Source of the DNA: Coprococcus aceti
GTDB lineage: Bacteria; Bacillota; Clostridia; Lachnospirales; Lachnospiraceae
Direction: 5' to 3'
Length of the DNA stretch: 64,000 nucleotides
NCBI RefSeq assembly: GCF_025567285.1
Contig: NZ_JAOQJT010000009.1
Span: forward strand, 1 to 64,000
Positions 1-9,577 of the stretch are shown here, piece by piece. The position numbers were made by a program, and so were the translations under genes. Numbering within the stretch: the first letter of the stretch is position 1; each line of letters opens with the position of its first letter. The notes under the pieces are model-generated. The model saw only the letters and a program-made list of their open reading frames with translations, searched no databases and was not told the origin of the DNA.

Positions 1-5
1 ACAAA

Positions 6-41
6 ATGGATGCCACCTGTACAATACAGGATAGCATCCAT
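6..41 (-). terminator. Hairpin terminator after the reverse transcriptase gene
   Basis: An 8-bp outer stem (6-13 with 34-41) and a 6-bp inner stem (16-21 with 25-30) fold around a 3-base loop. On the minus strand it is followed by TTTTGT at the window edge. It starts 47 bases after the stop codon of the reverse transcriptase gene, so it probably ends that transcript. The T tract is short and cut by the edge. Confidence 0.6.
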
Positions 42-88
42 GTGTTCAGCCTAGTTCATAAATATGTGTCCAGGATTCTGGGTACATA

Positions 89-1090
89 TCATTCATACAT
101 ATCAACATATGACATGTTATATATACTCTTTTGAATCTCCGTTTTGTTATTGTTTATTCTAAGTCTATACTTATTCAAAATTCTTTGTACTAAAGGCAGT
201 TTAGAATATATTTTCTCTAAAGAGTCTGAAAAAAAAGTTAAATCATCAACATATCTAATGTATGACACACCATCACCTATTACATTGTTTATTTCATAAT
301 CTACACAGAGCATAAGCAATTCAGCTGATATAGTTGAAGAATACACGCCTGACACAATTCCTTTTGTTTGATTATTATTTATTTTCATATTATAGTAATC
401 TAAAAAATCAAAATAAGTGTCACACTCTATATTCCCCTTATACGGCTCTACATCCTTAATTTTACTAAGATAATGTGTGTATACATTTGGATAAAAAGAC
501 TCTATATCGACTTTAACTGAATACAGTTTTGCCCCTTGCTTTTTTAAGTATCTTACATTGTTTTCTTCAAGTGCAAGTTGTCCCGTGTTTTTATTATTCT
601 TTACAGCAAATATGCCATGTTCAATAATTTCTTCACTTCCGTCATATAGTTTATACACATTAAATAACTCATTAAATAATATATAAGAGTTTGAATTGCA
701 AACATATTTATCAAACTCCGGTTGATTATATAATTTGCTAAAAAGTTTATCGTAAACAGCAATTGTATTATAAACAAATGTGCAATAATATTTTAAATTA
801 GGAATTTGCATCTCTCTTAATGCACCATTTTTCTTAAATTCAAAAAAAGTTACAGGCTCTATACCATCATTAAATATATATGTCGGCGACTCAGTATTTT
901 TGTATTCGGTTATTAGACCATCTACTTTGTAAAAATCTTCATATGCATCTTTATCTATATTTTCTATTACTTCTTTTATTGAGTTCTTCATATTTTCTAT
1001 ATCAAGAATCGGTGGCAAATCCTCATACCAATATCCTTCTATTAACAAGTCAATGTTCATTTTTTGTATTCTATCATTTTTATCTATCAT
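89..1090 (-). CDS. Reverse transcriptase, defence/abortive-infection type, short
   Basis: RNA-directed DNA polymerase of about 333 residues. Visible RT motifs: an N-terminal GYWYEDLPP (about residue 19), motif A VDIESFYPNVYTH (about 194), motif B with QTKGIVSG, motif C YVDD in IRYVDDLTFF (about 280) and motif D with NNNKTE. From memory, the GYxxxxLPP start and FYPxxYTH motif A resemble the AbiA/DRT-like unknown-group RTs rather than group II introns or retrons; the retron NAxxH and VTG motifs are not seen. The protein stops about 15 residues after motif D, so thumb and accessory domains are missing; it may be minimal or truncated. Start: GGAG lies 6 bases before ATG 1090; a longer TTG-initiated frame to 1108 lacks a site. 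The gene is strikingly AT-rich compared with everything to its right, which suggests horizontal acquisition. Exact class is unknown. Confidence 0.8.
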   Translation of the reverse strand: MIDKNDRIQKMNIDLLIEGYWYEDLPPILDIENMKNSIKEVIENIDKDAYEDFYKVDGLITEYKNTESPTYIFNDGIEPVTFFEFKKNGALREMQIPNLKYYCTFVYNTIAVYDKLFSKLYNQPEFDKYVCNSNSYILFNELFNVYKLYDGSEEIIEHGIFAVKNNKNTGQLALEENNVRYLKKQGAKLYSVKVDIESFYPNVYTHYLSKIKDVEPYKGNIECDTYFDFLDYYNMKINNNQTKGIVSGVYSSTISAELLMLCVDYEINNVIGDGVSYIRYVDDLTFFSDSLEKIYSKLPLVQRILNKYRLRINNNKTEIQKSIYNMSYVDMYE

Positions 1091-1265
1091 CATCTTCTCC
1101 ATAAGCAATTGTATTGTTAGTTATTTAATAAACGTAGCTTGTGAATATAATATCATTTTTCAACTATTTCTGCATTATCTTTATAGCATAATAAAGTATT
1201 ATAAATATAATTGTTTTTGTTTCTCTAAATCTTTTTCTCCCCAATAGAGTAATCTATTCCTTAAC
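1091..1265 (-). other. AT-rich leader of the reverse transcriptase gene
   Basis: This very AT-rich gap separates the polC terminator from the reverse transcriptase. It presumably holds the promoter and 5' leader, but I see no convincing -35/-10 pair. A small hairpin CTTTAT/ATAAAG (6-bp stem, 6-base loop) lies near 1179-1196. It lacks the paired a1/a2 arms and branching-G setting of a retron msr-msd that I would recognise. Confidence 0.3.
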
Positions 1266-1310
1266 GAAAAATCCAGCCCCCAGTTTTTTTCAACTGGATG
1301 CTGGATTTTT
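1266..1310 (-). terminator. Terminator of the pyrH-polC transcription unit
   Basis: The stem pairs AAAAATCCAGC (1266-1276) with GCTGGATTTTT (1300-1310), with an inner CAGTT/AACTG stem. It begins 3 bases beyond the polC stop. The A/T ends make it usable in both directions, so it could also shield the operon from the AT-rich island. Confidence 0.8.
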
Positions 1311-1313
1311 ATA

Positions 1314-4300
1314 TTACATAAAATCAAACAGCGACAGCTGATTTGTCTCCGGCATTCCGTCCAGGATGCCCAGCTCACTCATCTTCTCGATGGTTCCCTT
1401 GCCGATCTTTGCACGCTCATTGATCTCCTCCTTGGAGAGGAACGGCCCCTTCTGGGCGGCATCGTAGAGCTGCTGTGCAGCCTTCTCTCCCATTCCTTCT
1501 ATGGATGCGAAGGATGGCATGATCTTGCCGTCTATTATCTGGAACCTGTCAGCCTTTGCCTTGTATATATCTATTGGAACAAAGTCGTAGCCTCTTGCGT
1601 ACATCTCGAGAACTATCTTCAGATCCTTGAGCTTGCCCTCGTCCTTGGCTGATCTCTTGTTCTTGTCCACCTTGCTTATCTCATTGATATGGAAGAGAAC
1701 TCTCTCCTTGCCAAAGCACATCATCTCGTAGCTGAAATCATCAGCTCTGATACTGAAGAATGCTGTATAGTATTCAAGCGGATAATTGACCTTGAACCAG
1801 GCAATTCTCCACGCCATCATGACATAAGCCGCCGCATGGGCCTTTGGGAACATGTACTTAATCTTCTGACATGACCATACGTACCAGTCCGGTACTCCGT
1901 GGGCAGCCATCTCCGCCTTCCAGTCATCCCATTTGTCACATTTGCCCTTGGCAACTATTCCCTTACGAACCTTCTCCATGATGTTGAAGGCAAGTCCGGC
2001 ATCAAGTCCCATGTGTATCAGATAAACCATAATATCGTCACGACAACAAATGGCTGTCGATATGGTACACTTGCCCGACTTGATGAGCTCCTGCGCGTTG
2101 CCCAGCCATACATCGGTTCCATGCGCCAGACCCGCTATTCGCACAAGATCTGAGAAACATGTCGGCTTGGCATCTATAAGCATCTGCATAGCAAAGTCCG
2201 TTCCGAACTCCGGCACCCCCAGGCTTCCAAGAGGTATCCCATTGATATCCTCCGGTGTGATCCCCAGAGACTTCGTGCTGTGGAAAAGCTCCATGACATC
2301 CTTGTCGTCAAGTCTTATCTTCGTGGCATCAAGTCCCGTCAGATCCTCAAGTCGCCTGATCATGGTCGGATCATCGTGTCCAAGAATATCGAGCTTCAGC
2401 AGGTTATGATCGATTGAATGGTACTCAAAATGTGACGTTATGATATCCGATGTCACATCATTTGCCGGGTGCTGTATAGGTGTAAATGAATATATCTCCT
2501 CGTGTCTCGGGAGAACTATCATACCACCCGGATGCTGACCCGTAGTTCTTCTGACACCAGTACATCCAAGAGCCAGACGCTCCATCTCACACCTTCTCTT
2601 TGTAACTGTTGCATTCTCCTCAGCGTACTTCTTCGCGGATTTCTCATCCATTCCGGATGCCTTGGCCTCCGCCATAAGCTCCTCTTTGGAGTGATCCTTG
2701 AAATAATTGTACACATATCCAAATGCTGTCTTTTCCGCAACACCACCTACGGTTCCCGCCTTGAATGCCTTGCCCTTGCCGAAGAGTACCTCGGTGTATG
2801 CATGTGCCTTCGACTGATACTCACCCGAGAAGTTCAGATCGATATCAGGCTCCTTGTCTCCGTTGAATCCAAGGAATGTCTCGAATGGTATATCGTGTCC
2901 TTCCTTTATAAGCGGTGTTCCACAATTCGGACAGTCTCTGTCCGGCATATCACATCCGCTCATTCCCGAATACGACTTTACAAGCTCTGAATCAAAATCC
3001 ACAAAGTGGCATTTCGGACAGATATAGTGAGCCGACAGCGGATTTACCTCCGTGATACCGGCCATTGTTGCGACAAATGAAGATCCAACCGAACCTCGAG
3101 AACCAACCAGATATCCGTGGTCATTGGAATCCCACACAAGCTTCTGTGCGATGATGTACATAACCGCAAATCCATTTGAAATGATGGAGTGCAGCTCCCT
3201 GTCAAGTCTCTCCTGAACCTGAGGTGGCAGGTCTGGGCCATATATCTCATGTGCCTTGGTATAACATATATCCGTAAGTGTCTGATCCGAATTCTCGATG
3301 ATAGGAGGCGCCTTGTCCGGTCTGACCGGCTCTATCCTCTCTATCATGTCCGCTATCATATTCGTGTTTGTGATGACGACCTCCTTGGCCTTGTCACTTC
3401 CAAGATACTGGAACTCTGCCAGCATCTCCTCCGTGGTACGGAAATACAGCGGTGGCTGCATATCAGCATCGTCAAAGCCCTTGCTCTTCATGATGATCGC
3501 CCTGTATATATAATCCTCAGGATCAAGGAAATGCACATCACAGGTTGCGACCACTGGCTTGTTGAACATCTCTCCGAGCTCCACGATCCTCTTGTTGTAT
3601 CCGATCAGATCGTCCATGGTCTTTGGATTCCTTGTATCCCTCGTCATGAATTCATTGTTGCCAAGCGGCTGTATCTCAAGGTAGTCAAACCAGTTGACCA
3701 GTCTCACTATCTCCTCATCCGACGCATCATCAACTATGGCACGGAACAGCTCTCCCGCCTCACAGGCAGAGCCTATTATCAGACCCTCTCTGTATTTGTT
3801 GATGAGACTCATCGGCATACGCGGCCTTCGCGCAAAATATGTCAGATGAGACTCAGATATGAGCCTGTACAGATTGACTCTTCCTATCTCGTTCTTTGCC
3901 AGGATGATTCCGTGATATGTCTTATCCTTTTTGATCGCATCAGGTGAGGTGCTTCCAAGGACATTTAGATCATCCATGGTCTTAACATCTCTCTCCTTCA
4001 GCATGTCGAGCAGCTTGAAGAATACTTTCGCCGTGGCCTCCGCATCGTCTATGGCTCTGTGGTGATGCGCATTCACGACTTTGAGTTCCTTACACACTCT
4101 GTCCAGAGTGAATTTTCCGAGCTCCGGCAGCAGTATATGGCTGAGCGTCATGGTATCCAGAACCGTGTTGTCGAACTTAAGTCCAAGCTCCTCCGCATTC
4201 ATTCTCACAAATCCCGTATCAAATGACGCATTGTGGGCAACCACGATATCGTCACCGCAGAACTCCACAAATCTCGGCACGATCACATCGAACATCGGCG

Positions 4301-6176
4301 CATCCTTTACCATATCATCATTGATGGATGTGAGCTGTTCTATCTGGTATGGGATAGGCACACCCGGATTTATAAATTCCGAGAATGTATCTACGACCTC
4401 TCCGTCCTTCACCTTGACCGCACCGATCTCTATGATCTTGTTGTGCTTCTTGGAAAGTCCCGTTGTCTCTATATCAAATACCACGTATTCCGAATCAAGG
4501 CTCTGATTCCTTGAGTTCTTGACCAGATCCTTCAGGTCATCGACAAAGTAACCCTCGACACCATATATGATCTTGAAATCTTTTCTGAGTCCCTTTGTAT
4601 GGTTTGCTATAGGGAAAGCCTGAACAACACCGTGATCCGTGATCGCTATGGCAGGGTGTCCCCAGTCGCTGGCACGCTTCACGATGGTCTCTATATCGAC
4701 CACGCTGTCCATCTCGCTCATCTTGGTATGCATGTGAAGCTCGACACGCTTCTCAGGATATGTATCCATACGAGGTACACGGAAGTCCTGAATGTGCTTC
4801 ATACCGAGCACTCGGCATATCATAACCTCCTTGGCATACGAGTCGAACTCGGCAAGGCCCTTCATCCTATAGAACTTACCCTTCTGTATCTCCTCGCGGT
4901 AGACCTCCATATCCTCAGGACTGCAGAACATCTTGAAGCCTATGGTGTCTGTGAAATCTGTTATATATCCCGTCAGTATGATCTTGCCATTTCGGAGCTC
5001 TCTCTCCTCAGTGCTCATGATCTGTCCGTGGATGACGACCTCTCCGATACCATCGTTGATGCTGGATATCTCAAGCAGCTTGCCCTCCACATCTCTTCCT
5101 ATGAACACCTCTGGATCATCTGAATATCTTCGCCTTCTTCCGAACTTCTCCTTTTCACCGCCATTTTTCTGGCCTGAATCGCCGCCGGATGATGCAGGAG
5201 CAGCCTTCTTCTCATCAGGCTTGTGTCCCTCGCTCTTCTTATTCTTATCTTCCTTCTTCGACACTCCGAGCTTATCCTTGTCCACGGCCTTTCCATCCAC
5301 GATGATGTCGCCATGATCCCTGAGGTTGTTCAATATGGCATCTATCTTCTGCTGCTCAACAAGTGCACTGGCTCTCCTCAGCTTCTCCTTGTCCGCCTCA
5401 CTGTACTCAAATGCAACATTGACATTCAGGTCAAATCTCTCCTGGAACATCTCCTCCATATACGCCTTTATTTTCTCAGCGTGTATATGCGCTATCTTAC
5501 TGTCCTCTATAGCTATGGTTATCGCGTCTCCGTCACAGTACAGTTCTCCTATCGATCTGGATATAAGCCTGTAGCCCACATTGCTGAATGATCTTATATC
5601 GTAGAGTATGCTGTCCTGATATGCTTTGACTATTGCTTCGAGATTGTACTGTGTAGAAAGTGTATAGTGCTCCCGTATCTGGACCGTATACCTTTTATTG
5701 CCAAATACAAACTTACGGATACACTCCTCCGCCTTTTCTATATTCGGTCTGCTTATTATATGTCTCGATCTTATGTCAACCTGCAGGATATTTTTACTGT
5801 CATATATCGTGACTTTTGTCACATACACCTCGGTGAACAGACCTGCAAGCTCCTTAGTCATCTCCACTCCGGGGAACACCGTCATGAAGAGCTCCGCCTG
5901 CTCATTTCCGGCATCTGAAACCGCCGTTGCAGAGCCATCACTGACCACGTCTTCGGCCTCGGCATCTTCCTCCATATCATCTGCGATATGCCAGTCCGAG
6001 TCGTGAACATCCGCCTGGGTGTACGATGCGCTCTCCTGCTGCATATCAGCATACATCTGGCTCTCATACATCTCCTGTTCAGCCATCTGGGCTTCATAAT
6101 CCATCTGAGTCTGCATCTCATCGGCATACATCTGATCTATATTCTCTTGTTCCAAAATACGATCTTCGTTGTTCAA
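1314..6176 (-). CDS. polC: DNA polymerase III alpha subunit, PolC type
   Basis: Replicative polymerase with built-in proofreading exonuclease. In order: an acidic, Met/Gln-rich N-terminal extension (about 1-95), an OB fold (about 365-430), the PHP domain split by the exonuclease (HMHTKMSEMDS near 480), the DEDD exonuclease (VVFDIETTG near 562, VAHNASFD, HHRAIDDA), and the C-family polymerase core (GSRGSVGSS near 1024, a CPKC...CPNC zinc pair, DIDLNFSG near 1109). At 1620 residues it exceeds the roughly 1440 of Bacillus PolC, mainly through the N-terminal extension and a Lys/Gly-rich linker around 300-350. The start is TTG, 2 bases after the ispG stop, with GGAG 9 bases upstream; ATG at residue 16 is the alternative. 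It is the last gene of its operon. Confidence 0.97.
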   Translation of the reverse strand: MNNEDRILEQENIDQMYADEMQTQMDYEAQMAEQEMYESQMYADMQQESASYTQADVHDSDWHIADDMEEDAEAEDVVSDGSATAVSDAGNEQAELFMTVFPGVEMTKELAGLFTEVYVTKVTIYDSKNILQVDIRSRHIISRPNIEKAEECIRKFVFGNKRYTVQIREHYTLSTQYNLEAIVKAYQDSILYDIRSFSNVGYRLISRSIGELYCDGDAITIAIEDSKIAHIHAEKIKAYMEEMFQERFDLNVNVAFEYSEADKEKLRRASALVEQQKIDAILNNLRDHGDIIVDGKAVDKDKLGVSKKEDKNKKSEGHKPDEKKAAPASSGGDSGQKNGGEKEKFGRRRRYSDDPEVFIGRDVEGKLLEISSINDGIGEVVIHGQIMSTEERELRNGKIILTGYITDFTDTIGFKMFCSPEDMEVYREEIQKGKFYRMKGLAEFDSYAKEVMICRVLGMKHIQDFRVPRMDTYPEKRVELHMHTKMSEMDSVVDIETIVKRASDWGHPAIAITDHGVVQAFPIANHTKGLRKDFKIIYGVEGYFVDDLKDLVKNSRNQSLDSEYVVFDIETTGLSKKHNKIIEIGAVKVKDGEVVDTFSEFINPGVPIPYQIEQLTSINDDMVKDAPMFDVIVPRFVEFCGDDIVVAHNASFDTGFVRMNAEELGLKFDNTVLDTMTLSHILLPELGKFTLDRVCKELKVVNAHHHRAIDDAEATAKVFFKLLDMLKERDVKTMDDLNVLGSTSPDAIKKDKTYHGIILAKNEIGRVNLYRLISESHLTYFARRPRMPMSLINKYREGLIIGSACEAGELFRAIVDDASDEEIVRLVNWFDYLEIQPLGNNEFMTRDTRNPKTMDDLIGYNKRIVELGEMFNKPVVATCDVHFLDPEDYIYRAIIMKSKGFDDADMQPPLYFRTTEEMLAEFQYLGSDKAKEVVITNTNMIADMIERIEPVRPDKAPPIIENSDQTLTDICYTKAHEIYGPDLPPQVQERLDRELHSIISNGFAVMYIIAQKLVWDSNDHGYLVGSRGSVGSSFVATMAGITEVNPLSAHYICPKCHFVDFDSELVKSYSGMSGCDMPDRDCPNCGTPLIKEGHDIPFETFLGFNGDKEPDIDLNFSGEYQSKAHAYTEVLFGKGKAFKAGTVGGVAEKTAFGYVYNYFKDHSKEELMAEAKASGMDEKSAKKYAEENATVTKRRCEMERLALGCTGVRRTTGQHPGGMIVLPRHEEIYSFTPIQHPANDVTSDIITSHFEYHSIDHNLLKLDILGHDDPTMIRRLEDLTGLDATKIRLDDKDVMELFHSTKSLGITPEDINGIPLGSLGVPEFGTDFAMQMLIDAKPTCFSDLVRIAGLAHGTDVWLGNAQELIKSGKCTISTAICCRDDIMVYLIHMGLDAGLAFNIMEKVRKGIVAKGKCDKWDDWKAEMAAHGVPDWYVWSCQKIKYMFPKAHAAAYVMMAWRIAWFKVNYPLEYYTAFFSIRADDFSYEMMCFGKERVLFHINEISKVDKNKRSAKDEGKLKDLKIVLEMYARGYDFVPIDIYKAKADRFQIIDGKIMPSFASIEGMGEKAAQQLYDAAQKGPFLSKEEINERAKIGKGTIEKMSELGILDGMPETNQLSLFDFM

Positions 6177-6178
6177 TC

Positions 6179-7228
6179 CTATTCACTCCAATTATCTAAC
6201 TCGCGCTTCAGCGCCGGTATAAATTCATCCTCACTGAGTTTGCCAACTATCTCACCCTTTTTGATGAGCAGTCCGCAGCCCTTGCCTCCTGCAATACCAA
6301 GGTCTGCCTCCTTGGCCTCTCCCGGGCCGTTCACCACACACCCCATAACTGCGACTTTAATATTGAGATGGTCATAGTCTGACACAAGCTTTTCAACCTT
6401 GTTTGCAAGTCCGATAAGGTCAATCTCAGTACGTCCACAGGTCGGACATGACACAAGCTCTACTCCACCCTTTCTGAGTCCAAGAGCCTTGAGAATAAGC
6501 TTTGCCGACAGGATCTCATCCACCGGATCTCCTGTCAGGGACACTCTTATCGTATCGCCTATTCCCTCATGGAGTATGATTCCAAGTCCCACCGATGATT
6601 TGATATTTCCTCTTGTGACGGTTCCTGACTCCGTGATTCCCACATGCAGAGGGTAATCTGTCTTGTCCGCGATGAGCTCATGGGCTCTCACGCACATCAT
6701 AACATCAGACGACTTGATGCTTATGACTATGTTGTGATAGTCAAGCTCCTCGATCATGCGCACCTTGTCAAGAGCGCTCTCAACTATTCCCTCTGCGGTC
6801 ACTCCGCCGTACTTCTCCACGAGATTCTTCTCCAGAGAACCACTGTTTACACCGACCCTTATAGGAATATTTCTCTTTCTGGCAGCCTCGACTACCTTTG
6901 CCAGCTTCTCCTGTCCTCCGATATTCCCCGGATTTATCCTGATCTTGTCCACACCATTTTCTATGGCCTTTATGGCAAGCCTGTAGTCAAAATGTATGTC
7001 GCCCACAAGCGGAATGTGGATCTGTTTCTTTATAGCCGGGATTGCATCTGCTGCAGCCTCATCGTTTATCGTACATCTGATTATGTCACATCCGGCCTTC
7101 TCAAGCTGGAGTATCTGTGCAACCGTAGCCTCCACATCGCTCGTCTTTGTGTTGGTCATGGACTGTATAAGTATCGGATTGCCTCCGCCTATAACCCTGT
7201 CACCTATGTGGATCTCTCTTGTCTTCAT
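6179..7228 (-). CDS. ispG: 4-hydroxy-3-methylbut-2-enyl diphosphate synthase
   Basis: IspG (GcpE) carries out the penultimate step of the MEP isoprenoid pathway, reducing MEcPP to HMBPP with a 4Fe-4S cluster. The TIM-barrel half starts with the signature around IQSMTNTKTSD; cluster ligands are visible in SCPTCGRTEID (about 258) and MGCVVNGPGEA (about 294). The length of 349 matches the compact bacterial form. It lies between rseP and polC, and dxr of the same pathway is two genes upstream, so two MEP enzymes are co-transcribed with undecaprenyl diphosphate synthase, which uses their product. Confidence 0.97.
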   Translation of the reverse strand: MKTREIHIGDRVIGGGNPILIQSMTNTKTSDVEATVAQILQLEKAGCDIIRCTINDEAAADAIPAIKKQIHIPLVGDIHFDYRLAIKAIENGVDKIRINPGNIGGQEKLAKVVEAARKRNIPIRVGVNSGSLEKNLVEKYGGVTAEGIVESALDKVRMIEELDYHNIVISIKSSDVMMCVRAHELIADKTDYPLHVGITESGTVTRGNIKSSVGLGIILHEGIGDTIRVSLTGDPVDEILSAKLILKALGLRKGGVELVSCPTCGRTEIDLIGLANKVEKLVSDYDHLNIKVAVMGCVVNGPGEAKEADLGIAGGKGCGLLIKKGEIVGKLSEDEFIPALKRELDNWSE

Positions 7229-7239
7229 ATATACTCACA

Positions 7240-7263
7240 GCGCCAGTACATAAGCACTGGCGC
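7240..7263 (-). other. Intercistronic hairpin between rseP and ispG
   Basis: A perfect 8-bp stem GCGCCAGT/ACTGGCGC (7240-7247, 7256-7263) encloses an 8-base loop. The minus strand continues TGTGAGTATAT before the ispG ATG, with no T tract. It is therefore not a classical terminator; it may stabilise, process or attenuate the message just upstream of a weak ispG ribosome-binding site. Confidence 0.5.
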
Positions 7264-7286
7264 CTTTCCTCCTTCTTTAATTGTCT

Positions 7287-8384
7287 TTAACTGAAAAATA
7301 CATTCTTTATATCATTGAACAATATTACGACCATGAGGATCATGACCAGCACAAATCCCACAAATGTGACTATGTTTTCCTTGTCCTTCGGAACCTTCCG
7401 CCTGGTTATAAGCTCGATCAGCAGGAACAGGAAACGTCCTCCGTCAAGTCCCGGTATCGGAAGCATATTCATGATTCCAAGGTTGGCCGAGAGAAGCACT
7501 ATATAGTTCATCCAGTTGAGGAGAACCGTAAGGACATCGACCTTTGCAGCCTCATTGAACGTATCGTTCATGGACTTTGCCACACCCACAGGGCCGGACA
7601 CCTCATCTGAGCTGACCTGTCTGGTGACTATGAGCTTAAGGCTCAGGAACGTGGCCTTGACCCAGTATCTGACCTCATAGGCAGAATACTTCATCAGCTC
7701 GCCAAAATTCTGTGGCAAGACATAACCGCAGCTTACGATTCCCACCTTATAACCTGCACTTGTCTCCACCGGATATACAGTCGTATCGTACACCGTGCCA
7801 TCCTTCTTCTGCATCTTGAGGTCTATAGGAGAACCGTCCCCGTATATCTCAAGATATATCTGAAGCTCCCTGAAGTTCTTGATCTTGCTTCCGCCGATCT
7901 CAAGGACGGTATCTCCATCCTCTATCCCGGCCTGCTCCGCAGGATAAACTCCATTGAACTCCTTGACAACATCCGCATACTCGCTTTCCTTCGCCATCTC
8001 GCTGTCGTACACCCTGCCGATAGTCGCAGGATCTGTACCACAGAAGTGGATTATGACCGCTGAAAAGATAAATGCTATAACTATGTTCATGAACGGACCG
8101 GCAAGAACCTCCGCCATACGCACCCATATGGACTTCTTCTCAAATGCGTTCTCGTCATCCTCATGACCTTCCTCGCCTTCGCTTAGCAGCATACAATAAC
8201 CGCCCAGAGGTATGAGTCTCAGTGAATACTGTGTATCCTTCTTGGTAAACGAGAAGAGCTTTGGGCCAAGTCCCATGGAAAACTCAATTACCGATATATG
8301 ATTGATCTTTGCGACAATAAAATGTCCAAGCTCATGAAAAAATATTATCACACCAAATACTAGAATTATGAGAATTATGTTCAA
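7287..8384 (-). CDS. rseP: Site-2 zinc metalloprotease RseP/RasP family
   Basis: Intramembrane protease that cuts membrane-bound anti-sigma factors and signal peptide remnants. The catalytic zinc motif HELGH is in the first transmembrane segment (about residue 17). A PDZ domain sits in the middle, around GDTVLEIGGSKI. The third zinc ligand motif PIPGLDGGR lies in the C-terminal membrane part, followed by a last membrane helix. At 365 residues it has one PDZ domain, as is usual in Firmicutes. Start is TTG, one base after the dxr stop, with AGGTGG 4 bases upstream. Placement between dxr and ispG is the usual one in Firmicutes. Confidence 0.95.
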   Translation of the reverse strand: MNIILIILVFGVIIFFHELGHFIVAKINHISVIEFSMGLGPKLFSFTKKDTQYSLRLIPLGGYCMLLSEGEEGHEDDENAFEKKSIWVRMAEVLAGPFMNIVIAFIFSAVIIHFCGTDPATIGRVYDSEMAKESEYADVVKEFNGVYPAEQAGIEDGDTVLEIGGSKIKNFRELQIYLEIYGDGSPIDLKMQKKDGTVYDTTVYPVETSAGYKVGIVSCGYVLPQNFGELMKYSAYEVRYWVKATFLSLKLIVTRQVSSDEVSGPVGVAKSMNDTFNEAAKVDVLTVLLNWMNYIVLLSANLGIMNMLPIPGLDGGRFLFLLIELITRRKVPKDKENIVTFVGFVLVMILMVVILFNDIKNVFFS

Positions 8385-8385
8385 T

Positions 8386-9528
8386 CTACCACCTGCTTTC
8401 TACAAAATCATATACCCAGCGCTCAGTGTCAAGTATCTGTGACACGTCAGGGTTTTCTATAACTGTATGACTCGCCATACACTCCTCTATTATCCTGTAT
8501 ATATCGAGGAAGCGTATCTTCCTGTCAAGGAATTTTGCCACTGCGCACTCATTTGCCGCATTGAATACAGTCGGCATTGAACCGCCATCTGCTATGGCAG
8601 AATACGCATACTTTAATCCCTTAAATGTATCCATGTCCGGCTTCTCAAGAAGAATCGAGTTCATAGTCCAGAAGTCCAGTCTGTCACCGGCCATGTATCT
8701 TCTCTCCGGATAACACAAAGCGTACTGTATCGGAAGCTTCATGTCCGGAGTTCCAAGCTGTGCTATGACTGCGCCATCCCTGTACTCAACCATCGAGTGG
8801 ATTATGCTCTGTGGCTGGACTACCACCTGGATATTCTCCGGCTTCACATCAAAAAGCCACTTTGCCTCTATAACCTCAAGTCCCTTGTTGACCATGGTTG
8901 CTGAATCTATTGTTATCTTTCTTCCCATACTCCAGTTTGGATGCTTGAGCGCATCCTCCACCTGAACATTCTCAAGAAATGCGGTATCCTTTCCCCTGAA
9001 AGGCCCACCTGACGCTGTGAGCAGTATCTTCTCCACATCACCGTGCACATTTCCCTGAAGGGACTGGAATATAGCGGAATGTTCGCTGTCAACAGGCAGT
9101 ATCGCTACATTCTTCTCCGCCGCCAGCGGCATGATGATATGTCCCGCTGTCACCAGAGTCTCTTTATTGGCAAGTGCTATGTCCTTTCCCGCATTTATGG
9201 CTGCTATAGTCGGTCTTATTCCGATCATGCCAACTATTGCCGTGACAAGGATGTCTGATGACGAAAGCTCTGCTATCTCTATCAATCCGTCCATGCCCGC
9301 AACAACTCTTATGTCAGTGTCCGCAAGGTACTCTCTGAGTCTCGCAGCATTCTCTTCGCTCCATATTCCCACAACCTCAGGCGAAAACTCCCTCGCCTGT
9401 TTTTCCAGGAGCTCTATATTACTTCCGGCGGCAAGCGCCACTATATTCAGATCTTCCTGAACCCTAACTATCTCAAGGGTCTGTGTTCCAATTGAACCTG
9501 TAGAGCCAATTATCGCTACATTCTTCAT
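8386..9528 (-). CDS. dxr: 1-deoxy-D-xylulose 5-phosphate reductoisomerase
   Basis: Dxr makes 2-C-methyl-D-erythritol 4-phosphate from DXP with NADPH and a divalent metal, the first committed step of the MEP pathway. The NADPH-binding loop is IGSTGSIGTQTLE at the N terminus. The metal/substrate region shows PVDSEHSAIFQ (about 148) and TASGGPF. A length of 380 is normal. The start has AGGAGG 5 bases before ATG. It is preceded by a strong intercistronic hairpin (9578-9609) and followed directly by rseP. Confidence 0.97.
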   Translation of the reverse strand: MKNVAIIGSTGSIGTQTLEIVRVQEDLNIVALAAGSNIELLEKQAREFSPEVVGIWSEENAARLREYLADTDIRVVAGMDGLIEIAELSSSDILVTAIVGMIGIRPTIAAINAGKDIALANKETLVTAGHIIMPLAAEKNVAILPVDSEHSAIFQSLQGNVHGDVEKILLTASGGPFRGKDTAFLENVQVEDALKHPNWSMGRKITIDSATMVNKGLEVIEAKWLFDVKPENIQVVVQPQSIIHSMVEYRDGAVIAQLGTPDMKLPIQYALCYPERRYMAGDRLDFWTMNSILLEKPDMDTFKGLKYAYSAIADGGSMPTVFNAANECAVAKFLDRKIRFLDIYRIIEECMASHTVIENPDVSQILDTERWVYDFVESRW

Positions 9529-9577
9529 GTTATCCTCCTGTATCCGAATTTACCGGATCATCTATCCGAATATAATA

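Noticed and set aside
89..1265. Retron (RT plus msr-msd RNA)
   Set aside because: The RT lacks the retron NAxxH and VTG motifs and the leader shows no paired a1/a2 arms or msr-like stems.
2050..5600. Many plus-strand open frames opposite polC and other genes
   Set aside because: They are antisense shadows of strong minus-strand genes, lack ribosome-binding sites and show low-complexity Ser/Leu/His composition.
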